Below are positions 1-13,680 of a stretch of 64,000 nucleotides of DNA, piece after piece. The position numbers and the translations under genes were made by a program. The stretch is from Micromussa lordhowensis. Taxonomy: Eukaryota; Cnidaria; Anthozoa; Scleractinia; Lobophylliidae. Position 1 is the first letter of the stretch, and every line of letters starts with the position of its first letter. Below the pieces are notes generated by a model. It worked only from the letters and a program-made list of their open reading frames with translations, was not told the origin of the DNA and made no database searches. The stretch spans positions 21,423,812 to 21,487,811 of the forward strand of contig OZ026608.1 of the NCBI GenBank assembly GCA_964020085.1, given 5' to 3'.

Positions 1-1649
1 CATCATGTCCTAACTAGAATTTCCTTAAAGTGCCAGCCTAGCAGAACATTTTGCTGCAAACCGCGCCTCTTAAAGTGCCCGTGAAGCCGAGCTATGTCAA
101 ATTTGCCAAAGGGACCCCCAGCGCGCGTTTTCTGAAATTCTGCAAAGTTGGGACCAGGGGAAACTACTGCAAAAAGAAGGCAAGAAAAAACACCCTGGCG
201 CCAATGCCATCATGTCCTAACTAGGATTTCCTTGAACTGATAACCAAGCAGAACATTTTGCTGCAAACCGCGCTTCTTAAAGTGCCCGTTAAGCCGAGCT
301 ATGTCAAATTTGCCAAGGGGACCCCCAGCGCGCGTTTTCTGAAATTCTGCAAAGTTGGGACCAGGGGAAACTACTGCAAAAAGAAGGCCAGAAAAAACAC
401 CCTGGCGTCAATGCCATCATGTCTAAACTAGGATTTCCTTAAAGTGCCAACCTAGCAGAACATTTTGCTGCAAACCGCGCCTCTTAAAGTGCCCGTGAAG
501 CCGAGCTATGTCAAATTTGCCAAGGCGACCCCCAGCGCGCGTTTTCTGAAATTCTGCAAAGTTGGGACCAGGGGAAACTACTGCAAAAAGAAGGCCAGAA
601 AAAACACCCTGGCGCCAATGCCATCATGTTTTAACTAGAATTTCCTTGAAGTGCCAACCTAGCAGAACATTTTGCTGCAAACCGCGCCTTATAAAGTGCC
701 CGTGAAGCCGAGCTATGTCAAATTTGCGAAGGGGACCCCCAGCGCGCGTTTTCTAAAATTCTGCAAAGTTGGGACCAGGGGAAACTACTGCAAAAAGAAG
801 GCCAGAAAAAACACCCTGGCGCCAATGCCATCATGTCCTAACTAGGATTTCCTTGAAGTGCCAACCTAGCAGAACATTTTGCTGCAAACCGCGCCTCTTA
901 AAGTGCCCGTGAAGCCGAGCTATGTCAAATTTGCCAAGGGGACCCCCAGCGCGCGCTTTCTGAAATTCTGCAAAGTTGGGACCAGGGGAAACTACTGCAA
1001 AAAGAAGGCCAGAAAACACACCCTGGCGCCAATGCCATCATGTCCTAACTAGGATTTCCTTAAAGTGCCAACCTAGCAGAACATTTTGCTGCAAACCGCG
1101 CCTCTTAAAGTGCCCGTGAAGCCGAGCTATGTCAAATTTGCCAAGGGGACCCCCAGCGCGCGTTTTCTGAAATTCTGCAAAGTTGGGACCAGGGGAAACT
1201 ACTGCAAAAAGAAGGCCAGAAAAAACACCCTGGCGCCAATGCCATCATGTCCTAACTAAGATTTCCTTGAAGTGCCAACCTAGCAGAACATTTTGCTGCA
1301 AACCGCGCCTCTTAAAGTGCCCGTGAAGCCGAGCTATGTCAAATTTGCCAAGGGGACCCCCAGCGCGCGTTTTCTGAAATTCTGCAAAGTTGGGACCAGG
1401 GGAAACTACTGCAAAAAGAAGGCCAAAAAAAACACCCTGGCGCCAATGCCATCATGTCCTAACTAGGATTTCCTTGAAGTGCCAACCTAGCAGAACATTT
1501 TGCTGCAAACCGCGCCTCTTAAAATGCCCGTGAAGCCGAGCTATGTCAAATTTGCCAAGGGGACCCCCAGCGCGCGTTTTCTGAAATTCTGCAAAGTTGG
1601 GACCAGGGGAAACTACTGCAAAAAGAAGGCCAGAAAAAACACCCTGGCG

Positions 1650-3305
1650 CCAATGCCATCATGTCCTAACTAGGATTTCCTTGAAGTGCCAACCTAGTAA
1701 AACATTTTGCTGCAAGCCGCGCCTCTTAAAGTGCCCGTGAAGCCGAGCTATGTCAAATTTGCCAAGGGGACCCCCAGCGCGCGTTTTCTGAAATTCTGCA
1801 AAGTTGGGACCAGGGGAAACTACTGCAAAAAGAAGGCCAGCAAAAACACCCTGGCGCCAATGCAATCATGTTTTAAGTAGGATTTCCTTGAAGTGCCAAC
1901 CTAGCAGAACATTTTGCTGCAAACTGCGCCTCTTAAAGTGCCCGTGAAGCCGAGCTATGTCAAATTTGCCAAGGGGACCCCCAGCGCGCGTTTTCTGAAT
2001 TTCTGCAAAGGTTGGACCAGGGGAAACTACTGCAAAAAGAAGGCCAGAAAAAACACCCTGGCGCCAAAGCCATCATGTCCTAACTACAATTTCCTTAAAG
2101 TGCCAACCTAGCAGAACATTTTGCTGCAAACCGCGCCTCTTAAAGTGCCCGTGAAGCCGAGCTATGTCAAATTTGCCAAGGGGACCCCCAGCGCGCGTTT
2201 TCTGAAATTCTGCAAAGTTGGGACCAAGGGAAACTACTGCAAAAAGAAGGCCAGAAAAAACACCCTGGCGCCAATGCCATCATGTCCTAACTAGAATTTC
2301 CTTAAAGTGCCAACCTAGCAAAACATTTTCCTGCAAACCGCGCCTCTTAAAGTGCCCGTGAAGCCGAGCTATGTCAAATTTGCCAAGGGGACCCCCAGCG
2401 CGCGTTTTCTGAAATTCTGCAAAGTTGGGACCAGGGGAAACTACTGCAAAAAGAAGGCCAGAAAAAACACCCTGGCGCCAATGCCATCATGTCCTAACTA
2501 GGATTTCCTTGAAGTGCCAACCTAGTAGAACATTTTGCTGCAAGCCGCGCCTCTTAAAGTGCCCGTGAAGCCGAGCTATGTCAAATTTGCCAAGGGGACC
2601 CCCAGCGCGCGTTTTCTGAAATTCTGCAAAGTTGGGACCAGGGGAAACTACTGCAAAAAGAAGGCCAGAAAAAACACCCTGTCGCCATTGCTATCATGTT
2701 TTAACTAGGATTTCCTTGAAGTGCCAACCTAGCAGAACATTTTGCTGCAAACTGCGCCTCTTAAAGTGCCCGTGAAGCCGAGCTATGTCAAATTTGCCAA
2801 GGGGACCCCCAGCGCGCGTTTTCTGAATTTCTGCAAAGGTTGGACCAGGGGAAACTACTGCAAAAAGAAGGCCAGAAAAAACACCCTGGCGCCAATGCCA
2901 TCATGTCCTAACTACAATTTCCTTGAAGTGCCAACCTAGCAGAACATTTTGCTGCAAACCGCGCCTCTTAAAGTGCCCGTGAAGCCGAGCTATGTCAAAT
3001 TTGCCAAGGGGACCCCCAGCGCGCGTTTTCTGAAATTCTGCAAAGTTGGGACCAAGGGAAACTACTGCAAAAAGAAGGCCAGAAAAAACACCCTGGCGCC
3101 AATGCCATCATGTCCTAACTAGAATTTCCTTAAAGTGCCAACCTAGCAAAACATTTTCCTGCAAACCGCGCCTCTTAAAGTGCCCGTGAAGCCGAGCTAT
3201 GTCAAATTTGCCAAGGGGACCCCCAGCGCGCGTTTTCTGAAATTCTGCAAAGTTGGGACCAGGGGAAACTACTGCAAAAAGAAGGCCAGAAAAAACACCC
3301 TGGCG
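1650..3305 (+). repeat. 4-monomer tandem duplication (828 bp)
   Basis: Copy 1 is about 1650-2477 and copy 2 about 2478-3305, offset by exactly 828 bp (4 x 207). Shared rare markers are TAGTA in place of TAGCA (1695 and 2523), ATGTTTTAA (about 1868 and 2696), GAATTTCTGCAAAGGTTGG (1997 and 2825), ACCAAGGGAAAC (about 2225 and 3053) and TTTTCCTGC (about 2327 and 3155). A few single-base differences separate the copies. A further 2-monomer copy follows: about 3108-3521 resembles about 3522-3935 at an offset of 414 bp. Confidence 0.85.
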
Positions 3306-4149
3306 CCAATGCAATCATGTGCTAACTAGGATTTTCTTAAAGTGCCAACCTAGCAGAACATTTTGCTGCAAACCGCGCCTCTTAAAGTGCCCGTGAAGCC
3401 GAGCTATGTCAAATTTGCCAAGGGGACCCCCAGCGCGCGTTTTCTGAATTTCTGCAAAGGTTGGACCAGGGGAAACTACTGCAAAAAGAAGGCCAGAAAA
3501 AACACCCTGGCGCCAATGCCATCATGTCCTAACTAGAATTTCCTTGAAGTGCCAACCTAGCAAAACATTTTGCTGCAAACCGCGCCTCTTAAAGTGCCCG
3601 TGAAGCCGAGCTATGTCAAATTTGCCAAGGGGACCCCCAGCGCGCGTTTTCTGAAATTCTGCAAAGTTGGGACCAGGGGAAACTACTGCAAAAAGAAGGC
3701 CAGAAAAAACACCCTGGCGCCAATGCAATCATGTGCTAACTAGGATTTCCTTAAAGTGCCAACCTAGCAGAACATTTTGCTGCAAACCGCGCCTCTTAAA
3801 GTGCCCGTGAAGCCGAGCTATGTCAAATTTGCCAAGGGGACCCCCAGCGCGCGTTTTCTTAATTTCTAAAAAGGTTGGACCAGGGGAAACTACTGCAAAA
3901 AGAAGGCCAGAAAAAACACCCTGGCGCCAATGCCATCATGTCCTAACTAGAATTTCCTTGAAGTGCCAACCTAGCAAAACATTTTGCTGCAAACCGCGCC
4001 TCTTAAAGTGCCCGTGAAGCCGAGCTATGTCAAATTTGCCAAGGGGACCCCCAGCGCGCGTTTTCTGAAATTCTGCAAAGTTGGGACCAGGGGAAACTAC
4101 TGCAAAAAGAAGGCCAAAAAAAACACCCTGGCGCCAATGCCATCATGTC

Positions 4150-7100
4150 CTAACTGGAATTTCCTTGAAGTGCCAACCTAGCAGAACATTTTGCTGCAAA
4201 CCGCGCCTCTTAAAGTGCCCGTGAAGCCGAGCTATGTCAAATTTGCCAAGGGGACCCCCAGCGCGCATTTTCTGAAATTCTGCAAAGTTGGGATCAGGGG
4301 AAACTACTGCAAAAAGAAGGCCAGAAAAAAACACCCTGGCGCCAATGCCATCATGTCCTAACTAGGATTTCCTTCAAGTGCCAACCTAGCAGAACATTTT
4401 GCTACAAACCGCGCCTCTTAAAGTGCCTGTGAAGCCGAGCTATGTCAAATTTGCCAAGGGGACCCCCAGCGCGCGTTTTCTGAAATTCTGCAAAGTTGGG
4501 ACCAGGGGAAACTACTGCAAAAAGAAGGCAAGAAAAAACACCCTGGCGCCAATGCCATCATATCGTAACTAGGATTTCCTTGAAGTGCCAACCAAGCAGA
4601 ACATTTTGCTGCAAACCGCGCCTCTTAAAGTGCCCGTGAAGCCGAGCTATGTCAAATTTGCCAAGGGGACCCCCAGCGCGCGTTTTCTGAAATTCTGCAA
4701 AGTTGGGACCAGGGGAAACTACTGCAAAAAGAAGGCCAGAAAAAACACCCTGGCGCCAATGCCATCATGTCCTAACTAGGATTTCCTTGAAGTGCCAACC
4801 TAGCAGAACATTTTGCTGCAAACCGCGTTTCTGAAAGTGCCCGTGAAGCCGAGCTATGTCAAATTTGCCAAGGGGACCCCTAGTGCGCGTTTTCTGAAAT
4901 TCTGCAAAGTTGGGACCAAGGGAAACTACTGCAAAAAGAAGGCCAGAAAAAACACCCTGGCGCCAATGCCATCATGTCGTAACTAGAATTTCCTTGAAGT
5001 GCCAACCTAGCAGAACATTTTGCTGCAAACCGCGCCTCTTAAAGTGCCCGTGAAGCCGAGCTATGTCAAATTTGCCAAGGGGACCCCCAGCGCGCGTTTT
5101 CTGAAATTCTGCAAAGTTGGGACCAGGGGAAACTACTGCAAAAAGAAGGCCAGAAAAAACACCCTGGCGCCCATGCCATCATGTCCTAACTAGGATTTCC
5201 TTGAAGTGCCAACCTAGCAAGACATTTTGCTGCAAACCGCGCGTCTTAAAGTGCCCGTGAAGCCGAGCTATGTCAAATTTGCCAAGGGGACCCCCAGCGC
5301 GCGTTTTCTGAAATTCTGCAAAGTTGGGACCAGGGGAAACTACTGCAAAAAGAAGGCCAGAAAAAACACACTGGCGCCAATGCCATCATGTCGTAACTAG
5401 GATTTCCTTGAAGTGCCAACCTAGCAGAACATTTTGCTGCAAACCGCGCCTCTTAAAGTGCCCGAGAAGCCGAGCTATGTCAAATTTGCCAAGGGGACCC
5501 CCAGCGCGCGTTTTCTGAAATTCTGCAAAGTTGGGACCAGGGGAAACTACTGCAAAAAGAAGGCCAGAAAAAACACCCTGGCGCCAATGCCATCATGTCA
5601 TAACTAGGATTTCCTTGAAGTGCCAACCTAGCAGAACATTTTGCTGCAAACCGCGCCTCTTAAAGTGCCCGTGAAGCCGAGCTATGTCAAATTTGCCAAG
5701 GGGACCCCTAGTGCGCGTTTTCTGAAATTCTGCAAAGTTGGGACCAAGGGAAACTACTGCAAAAAGAAGGCCAGAAAAAACACCCTGGCGCCAATGCCAT
5801 CATGTCCTAACTAAGATTTCCTTGAAGTGCCAACCTAGCAGAACATTTTGCTGCAAGCCGCGCCTCTTAAAGTGCCCGTGAAGCCGAGCTATGTCAAATT
5901 TGCCAAGGGGACCCCCAGCGCGCGTTTTCTGAAATTCTGCAAAGTTGGGACCAGGGGAAACTACTGCAAAAAGAAGGCCAGAAAAAACACCCTGGCGCCA
6001 ATGCCATCATGTCGTAACTAGGATTTCCTTAAAGTGCAAACCTAGCAGAACATTTTGCTGCAAACCGCGCCTCTTAAAGTGCCCGGGAAGCCGAGCTATG
6101 TCAAATTTGCCAAGGGGACCCCCAGCGCGCGTTTTCTGAAATTCTGCAAAGTTGGGACAAGGGGAAACTACTGCAAAAAGAAGGCCAGAAAAAACACCCT
6201 GGCGCCAATGCCATCATGTCCTAACTAAAGATTCCTTGAAGTGCCAACCTAGCAGAACATTTTGCTGCAAGCCGCGCTTCTTAAAGTGCCCGTGAAGCCG
6301 AGCTATGTCAAATTTGCCAAGGGGACCCCCAGCGCGCGTTTTCTGAAATTCTGCAAAGTTGGGACCAGGGGAAACTACTGCAAAAAGAAGGCCAGAAAAA
6401 ACACCCTGGCGCCAACGCAATCATGTCCTAACTAAAATTTCCTTGAAGTGCCAACCTAGCAGAACATTTTGCTGCAAACCGCGCCTCTTAAAGTGCCCGT
6501 GAAGCCGAGCTATGTCAAATTTGCCAAGGGGACCCCCAGCGCGCGTTTTCTGAATTTCTGCAAAGGTTGGACCAGGGGAAACTACTGCAAAAAGAAGGCC
6601 AGAAAAAACACCCTGGCGCCAATGCCATCATGTCTTAACTACAATTTCCTTGAAGCGCCAACCTAGCAGAACATTTTGCTGCAAACCGCGCCTCTTAAAG
6701 TGCCCGTGAAGCCGAGCTATGTCAAATTTGCCAAGGGGACCCCCAGCGCGCGTTTTCTGAAATTCTGCAAAGTTGGGACCAGGGGAAACTACTGCAAAAA
6801 GAAGGCCAGAAAAAACACCCTGGGGCCAATGCCATCATGTCCTAACTAGAATTTCCTTGAAGTGCCAACCTAGCAGAACATTTTGCTGCAAACCGCGCCT
6901 CTTAAAGTGCCCGTGAAGCCGAGCTATGTCAAATTTGCCAAGGGGACCCCCAGCGCGCGTTTTCTGAAATTCTGCAAAGTTGGGATCAGGGGAAACTACT
7001 GCAAAAAGAAGGCCAGAAAAAAACACCCTGGCGCCAATGCCATCATGTCCTAACTAGAATTTCCTTCAAGTGCCAACCTAGCAGAACATTTTGCTGCAAA

Positions 7101-9100
7101 CCGCGCCTCTTAAAGTGCCCGTGAAGCCGAGCTATGTCAAATTTGCCAAGGGGACCCCCAGCGCGCGTTTTCTGAAATTCTGCAAAGTTGGGACCAGGGG
7201 AAACTACTGCAAAAAGAAGGCAAGAAAAAACACCCTGGCGCCAATGCCATCATATCGTAACTAGGATTTCCTTGAAGTGCCAACCAAGCAGAACATTTTG
7301 CTGCAAACCGCGCCTCTTAAAGTGCCCGTGAAGCCGAGCTATGTCAAATTTGCCAAGGGGACCCCCAGCGCGCGTTTTCTGAAATTCTGCAAAGTTGGGA
7401 CCAGGGGAAACTACTGCAAAAAGAAGGCCAGAAAAAACACCCTGGCGCCAATGCCATCATGTCCTAACTAGGATTTCCTTGAAGTGCCAACCTAGCAGAA
7501 CATTTTGCTGCAAACCGCGTTTCTTAAAGTGCCCGTGAAGCCGAGCTATGTCAAATTTGCCAAGGGGACCCCTAGTGCGCGTTTTCTGAAATTCTGCAAA
7601 GTTGGGACCAAGGGAAACTACTGCAAAAAGAAGGCCAGAAAAAACACCCTGGCGCCAATGCCATCATGTCCTAACTAGGATTTCCTTGAAGTGCCGACCT
7701 AGCAGAACATTTTGCTGCAAACCGCGCCTCTTAAAGTGCCCGTGAAGCCGAGCTATGTCAAATTTGCCAAGGGGACCCCCAGCGCGCGTTTTCTGAAATT
7801 CTGCAAAGTTGGGACCAGGGGAAACTACTGCAAAAAGAAGGCAAGAAAAAACACCCTGGCGCCAATGCCATCATGTCCTAACTAGAATTTCCTTGAAGTG
7901 CCAAGCTAGCAAAACATTTTGCTGCAAACCGCGCGTCTTAAAGTGCCCGTGAAGCCGAGCTATGTCAAATTTGCCAAGGGGACCCCCAGCGCGCGTTTTC
8001 TGAAATTCTGCAAAGTTGGGACAAGGGGAAACTACTGCAAAAAGAAGGCAAGAAAAAACACCCTGGCGCCAATGCCATCATGTCCTAACTAGGATTTCCT
8101 TGAAGTGCCAACCTAGCAGAACATTTTGCTGCAAGCCGCGCCTCTTAAAGTGCCCGTGAAGCCGAGCTATGTCAAATTTGCCAAGGGGACCCCCAGCGCG
8201 CGTTTTCTGAAATTCTGCAAAGTTGGGACCAGGGGAAACTACTGCAAAAAGAAGGCCAGAAAAAACACACTGGCGCCAATGCCATCATGTCCTAACTAGG
8301 ATTTCCTTGAAGTGCCAACCTAGCAGAACATTTTGCTGCAAACCGCGCCTCTTAAAGTGCCCGTGAAGCCGAGCTATGTCAAATTTGCCAAGGGGACCCC
8401 CAGCGCGCGTTTTCTGAAATTCTGCAAAGTTGGGACCAGGGGAGACTACTGCAAAAAGAAGGCCAGAAAAAACACCCTGGCGCCAATGCCATCATGTCGT
8501 AACTAGGATTTCCTTGAAGTGCCAACCTAGCAGAACATTTTGCTGCAAACCGCGCCTCTTAAAGTGCCCGTGAAGCCGAGCTATGTCAAATTTGCCAAGG
8601 GGACCCCCAGCGCGCGTTTTCTGAAATTCTGCAAAGTTGGGACCAGGGGAAACTACTGCAAAAAGAAGGCCAGAAAAAACACCCTGGCGCCAATGCCATC
8701 ATGTCGTAACTAGGATTTCCTTAAAGTGCAAACCTAGCAGAACATTTTGCTGCAAACCGCGCCTCTTAAAGTGCCCGGGAAGCCTAACTATGTCAAATTT
8801 GCCAAGGGGACCCCCAGCGCGCGTTTTCTGAAATTCTGCAAAGTTGGGACAAGGGGAAACTACTGCAAAAAGAAGGCCAGAAAAAACACCCTGGCGCCAA
8901 TGCCATCATGTCCTAACTAAACATTCCTTGAAGTGCCAACCTAGCAGAACATTTTGCTGCAAGCCGCGCTTCTTAAAGTGCCCGTGAAGCCGAGCTATGT
9001 CAAATTTGCCAAGGGGACCCCCAGCGCGCGTTTTCTGAAATTCTGCAAAGTTGGGACCAGGGGAAACTACTGCAAAAAGAAGGCCAGAAAAAACACCCTG
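4150..9100 (+). repeat. 13-monomer mosaic segmental duplication (about 2,692 bp)
   Basis: About 4150-6410 is related to about 6842-9100 at an offset of 2,692 bp (13 x 207 + 1). Shared markers are GGGATCAGGGG (4291 and 6983), an A7 run (about 4324 and 7016), CATATCGTAAC (about 4558 and 7250), CCAAGCAG (about 4590 and 7282), CCCTAGTGCGCG (about 4878 and 7570), GCGCGTCTT (about 5239 and 7931) and AAAGTGCAAACC (about 6030 and 8722). The two copies differ more than later duplications do. One marker, ACACACTGG, sits at 14 rather than 13 monomers' distance, so later exchange has shuffled part of the block. I read it as an older duplication overwritten in places. Confidence 0.7.
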
Positions 9101-12100
9101 GCGCCAATGCCATCATGTCTTAACTAGGATTTCCTTGAAGTGCCAACCTAGCAGAACATTTTGCTGCAAACCGCGCCTCTTAAAGTGCCCGTGAAGCCGA
9201 GCTATGTCAAATTTGCCAAGGGGACCCCCAGCGCGCGTTTTCTGAAATTCTGCAAGTTGGGACCAGGGGAAACTACTGCAAAAAGAAGGCCAGAAAAAAC
9301 ACCCTGGCGCATATGCCATCATGTCCTAACTAGGATTTCCTTCAAGTGCCAACCTAGCAGAACATTTTGCTGCAAACCGCGCTTCTTAAAGTGCCCGTGA
9401 AGCCGAGCTATGTCAAATTTGCCAAGGGGACCCCCAGCGCGCGTTTTCTGAAATTCTGCAAAGTTGGGACCAGGGGAAACTACTGCAAAAAGAAGGCCAG
9501 AAAAAACACCCTGGCGCCAACGCAATCATGTCCTAACTAGGATTTCCTTGAAGTGCCAACCTAGCAGAACATTTTGCTGCAAACTGCGCCTCTTAAAGTG
9601 CCCGTGAAGCCGAGCTATGTCAAATTTGCCAAGGGGACCCCCAGCGCGCGTTTTCTGAATTTCTGCAAAGGTTGGACCAGGGGAAACTACTGCAAAAAGA
9701 AGGCCAGAAAAAACACCCTGGCGCCAATGCCATCATGTCCTAACTAAGATTTCCTTAAAGTGCCAACCTAGCAGAACATTTTGCTGCAAACCGCGCCTCT
9801 TAAAGTGCCCGTGAAGCCGAGCTATGTCAAATTTGCCAAGGGGACCCCCAGCGCGCGTTTTCTGAAATTCTGCAAAGTTGGGACCAGGGGAAACTACTGC
9901 AAAAAGAAGGCCAGAAAAAACACCCTGGCGCCAATGCCATCATGTCCTAACTAGGATTTCCTTGAAGTGTCGACCTAGCAGAACATTTTGCTGCAAACCG
10001 CGCCTCTTAAAGTGCCCGTGAATCCGAGCTATGTCAAATTTGCAAGGGGACCCCCAGCGCGCGTTTTCTGAAATTCTGCAAAGTTGGGACCAGGGGAAAC
10101 TACTGCAAAAAGAAGGCCAGAAAAAACACCCTGGCGCCAATGCCATCATATCGTAACTAGGATTTCCTTAAAGTGCCAACCTAGCAGAACATTTTGCTGC
10201 AAACCGCGCCTTTTAAAGTGCCCGTGAAGCCGAGCTATGTCAAATTTGCCAAGGGGCCCCCAGCGCGCGTTTTCTGAAATTCTGCAAAGTTGGGACCAAG
10301 GGAAACTACTGCAAAAAGAAGGCCAGAAAAAACACCCTGGCGCCAATGCCATCATGTCCTAACAAGGATTTCCTTGAAGTGCAACCTAGCAGAACATTTT
10401 GCTGCAAACCGCGCCTCTTAAAGTGCCCGTGAAGCCGAGCTATGTCAAATTTGCCAAGGGGACCCCCAGCGCGCGTTTTCTGAAATTCTGCAAAGTTGGG
10501 ACCAGGGGAAACTACTGCAAAAAGAAGGCCAGAAAAAACACCCTGGCGCCAATGCCATCATGTCGTAACTAGGATTTCCTTAAAGTGCAAACCTAGCAGA
10601 ACATTTTGCTGCAAACCGCGCCTCTTAAAGTGCCCGGGAAGCCTAACTATGTCAAATTTGCCAAGGGGACCCCCAGCGCGCGTTTTCTGAAATTCTGCAA
10701 AGTTGGGACAAGGGGAAACTACTGCAAAAAGAAGGCCAGAAAAAACACCCTGGCGCCAATGCCATCATGTCCTAACTAAACATTCCTTGAAGTGCCAACC
10801 TAGCAGAACATTTTGCTGCAAGCCGCGCTTCTTAAAGTGCCCGTGAAGCCGAGCTATGTCAAATTTGCCAAGGGGACCCCCAGCGCGCGTTTTCTGAAAT
10901 TCTGCAAAGTTGGGACCAGGGGAAACTACTGCAAAAAGAAGGCCAGAAAAAACACCCTGGCGCCAATGCCATCATGTCTTAACTAGGATTTCCTTGAAGT
11001 GCCAACCTAGCAGAACATTTTGCTGCAAACCGCGCCTCTTAAAGTGCCCGTGAAGCCGAGCTATGTCAAATTTGCCAAGGGGACCCCCAGCGCGCGTTTT
11101 CTGAAATTCTGCAAGTTGGGACCAGGGGAAACTACTGCAAAAAGAAGGCCAGAAAAAACACCCTGGCGCATATGCCATCATGTCCTAACTAGGATTTCCT
11201 TCAAGTGCCAACCTAGCAGAACATTTTGCTGCAAACCGCGCTTCTTAAAGTGCCCGTGAAGCCGAGCTATGTCAAATTTGCCAAGGGGACCCCCAGCGCG
11301 CGTTTTCTGAAATTCTGCAAAGTTGGGACCAGGGGAAACTACTGCAAAAAGAAGGCCAGAAAAAACACCCTGGCGCCAACGCAATCATGTCCTAACTAGG
11401 ATTTCCTTGAAGTGCCAACCTAGCAGAACATTTTGCTGCAAACTGCGCCTCTTAAAGTGCCCGTGAAGCCGAGCTATGTCAAATTTGCCAAGGGGACCCC
11501 CAGCGCGCGTTTTCTGAATTTCTGCAAAGGTTGGACCAGGGGAAACTACTGCAAAAAGAAGGCCAGAAAAAACACCCTGGCGCCAATGCCATCATGTCCT
11601 AACTAAGATTTCCTTAAAGTGCCAACCTAGCAGAACATTTTGCTGCAAACCGCGCCTCTTAAAGTGCCCGTGAAGCCGAGCTATGTCAAATTTGCCAAGG
11701 GGACCCCCAGCGCGCGTTTTCTGAAATTCTGCAAAGTTGGGACCAGGGGAAACTACTGCAAAAAGAAGGCCAGAAAAAACACCCTGGCGCCAATGCCATC
11801 ATGTCCTAACTAGGATTTCCTTGAAGTGTCGACCTAGCAGAACATTTTGCTGCAAACCGCGCCTCTTAAAGTGCCCGTGAATCCGAGCTATGTCAAATTT
11901 GCCAAGGGGACCCCCAGCGCGCGTTTTCTGAAATTCTGCAAAGTTGGGACCAGGGGAAACTACTGCAAAAAGAAGGCCAGAAAAAACACCCTGGCGCCAA
12001 TGCCATCATATCGTAACTAGGATTTCCTTAAAGTGCCAACCTAGCAGAACATTTTGCTGCAAACCGCGCCTTTTAAAGTGCCCGTGAAGCCGAGCTATGT

Positions 12101-12413
12101 CAAATTTGCCAAGGGGCCCCCAGCGCGCGTTTTCTGAAATTCTGCAAAGTTGGGACCAAGGGAAACTACTGCAAAAAGAAGGCCAGAAAAAACACCCTGG
12201 CGCCAATGCCATCATGTCCTAACAAGGATTTCCTTGAAGTGCAACCTAGCAGAACATTTTGCTGCAAACCGCGCCTCTTAAAGTGCCCGTGAAGCCGAGC
12301 TATGTCAAATTTGCCAAGGGGACCCCCAGCGCGCGTTTTCTGAAATTCTGCAAAGTTGGGACCAGGGGAAACTACTGCAAAAAGAAGGCCAGAAAAAACA
12401 CCCTGGCGCCAAT
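8525..12413 (+). repeat. 9-monomer tandem duplication (1,859-1,860 bp)
   Basis: Copy 1 is about 8525-10383 and copy 2 about 10384-12243, with identity running on to about 12413. The copies share many private changes: GTGCAAACC (about 8726 and 10585), CCCGGGAAGCCTAAC (about 8775 and 10634), AACTAAACATTCC (about 8927 and 10786), a one-base loss in CTGCAAGTTGGG (about 9250 and 11109), GGCGCATATGCC (about 9306 and 11165), CCAACGCAATC (about 9516 and 11375), GTGTCGACC (about 9968 and 11827), GTGAATCCGAG (about 10018 and 11877) and AAGGGGCCCCC (about 10250 and 12110). Copy 1 has one extra single-base deletion near 10043, which explains the shift from 1,859 to 1,860. Near-identity implies a recent event or an assembly duplication. 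Confidence 0.92.
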
Positions 12414-12419
12414 GCAATC

Positions 12420-13680
12420 ATGTCCTAACTAAGATTTCCTTAAAGTGCTAACCTAGCAGAACATTTTGCTGCAAACCGCGCCTCTTAAAGTGCCCGTGAA
12501 GCCGAGCTATGTCAAATTTGCCAAGGGGACCCCCAGCGCGCGTTTTCTGAATTTCTGCAAAGGTTGGACCAGGGGAAACTACTGCAAAAAGAAGGCCAGA
12601 AAAAACACCCTGGCGCCAATGCCATCATGTCCTAACTAACATTTCCTTGAAGTGCCAACCTAGCAGAACATTTTGCTGCAAACCGCGCCTCTTAAAGTGC
12701 CCGTGAAGCCGAAATATGTCAAATTTGCCAAGGGGACCCCCAGCGCGCGTTTTCTGAAATTCTGCAAAAATGGGACCAGGGGAAACTACTGCAAAAAGAA
12801 GGCCAGAAAAAACACCCTGGCGCCAATGCCATCATGTCCTAACTAGAATTTCCTTGAAGTGCCAACCTAGCAGAACATTTTGCTGCAAACCGCGCCTCTT
12901 AAAGTGCCCGTGAAGCCGAGCTATGTCAAATTTGCCAAGGGGACCCCCAGCGCGCGTTTTCTGAAATTCTGCAAAGTTGGGACCAGGGGAAACTACTGCA
13001 AAAAGAAGACCAGAAAAAAACGCCCTGGCGCCAATGCCATCATGTCCTAACTAGGATTTCCTTGAGGTGCCAACCTAGCAGAACATTTTGCTGCAAACCG
13101 CGCCTCTTAAAGTGCCCGTGAAGCCGAGCTATGTCAAATTTGCCAAGGGGACCCCCAGCGCGCGTTTTCTGAATTTCTGCAAAGGTTGGACCAGGGGAAA
13201 CTACTGCAAAAAGAAGGCCAGAAAAAACACCCTGGCGCCAATGCCATCATGTCCTAACTAACATTTCCTTGAAGTGCCAACCTAGCAGAACATTTTGCTG
13301 CAAACCGCGCCTCTTAAAGTGCCCGTGAAGCCGAAATATGTCAAATTTGCCAAGGGGACCCCCAGCGCGCGTTTTCTGAAATTCTGCAAAGTTGGGACCA
13401 GGGGAAACTACTGCAAAAAGAAGGCCAGAAAAAACACCCTGGCGCCAATGCCATCATGTCCTAACTAGAATTTCCTTGAAGTGCCAACCTAGCAGAACAT
13501 TTTGCTGCAAACCGCGCCTCTTAAAGTGCCCGTGAAGCCGAGCTATGTCAAATTTGCCAAGGGGACCCCCAGCGCGCGTTTTCTGAAATTCTGCAAAGTT
13601 GGGACCAGGGGAAACTACTGCAAAAAGAAGACCAGAAAAAAACGCCCTGGCGCCAATGCCATCATGTCCTAAATAGGATT
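12420..13680 (+). repeat. 3-monomer tandem duplication (622 bp)
   Basis: Two consecutive 3-monomer blocks lie 622 bp apart (3 x 207 + 1). Markers are GAATTTCTGCAAAGGTTGG (12549 and 13171), AACTAACATTTCC (about 12634 and 13256), GCCGAAATATG instead of GCCGAGCTATG (about 12709 and 13331) and AAGAAGACCAG followed by an A7 run and CGCCC (about 13004 and 13626). A third relative lies at about 16762-17390, starting with GCAATCATGTCC and carrying the same CGAAATATG and AAGAAGACCAG changes. Confidence 0.85.

Noticed and set aside
10240..10262. GGGGCCCCC at 10250, 12110 and near 24327 as a new regulatory palindrome
   Set aside because: It is a one-base deletion of the A in GGGGACCCCC, inherited by duplication in the first two cases; there is no sign of selection.
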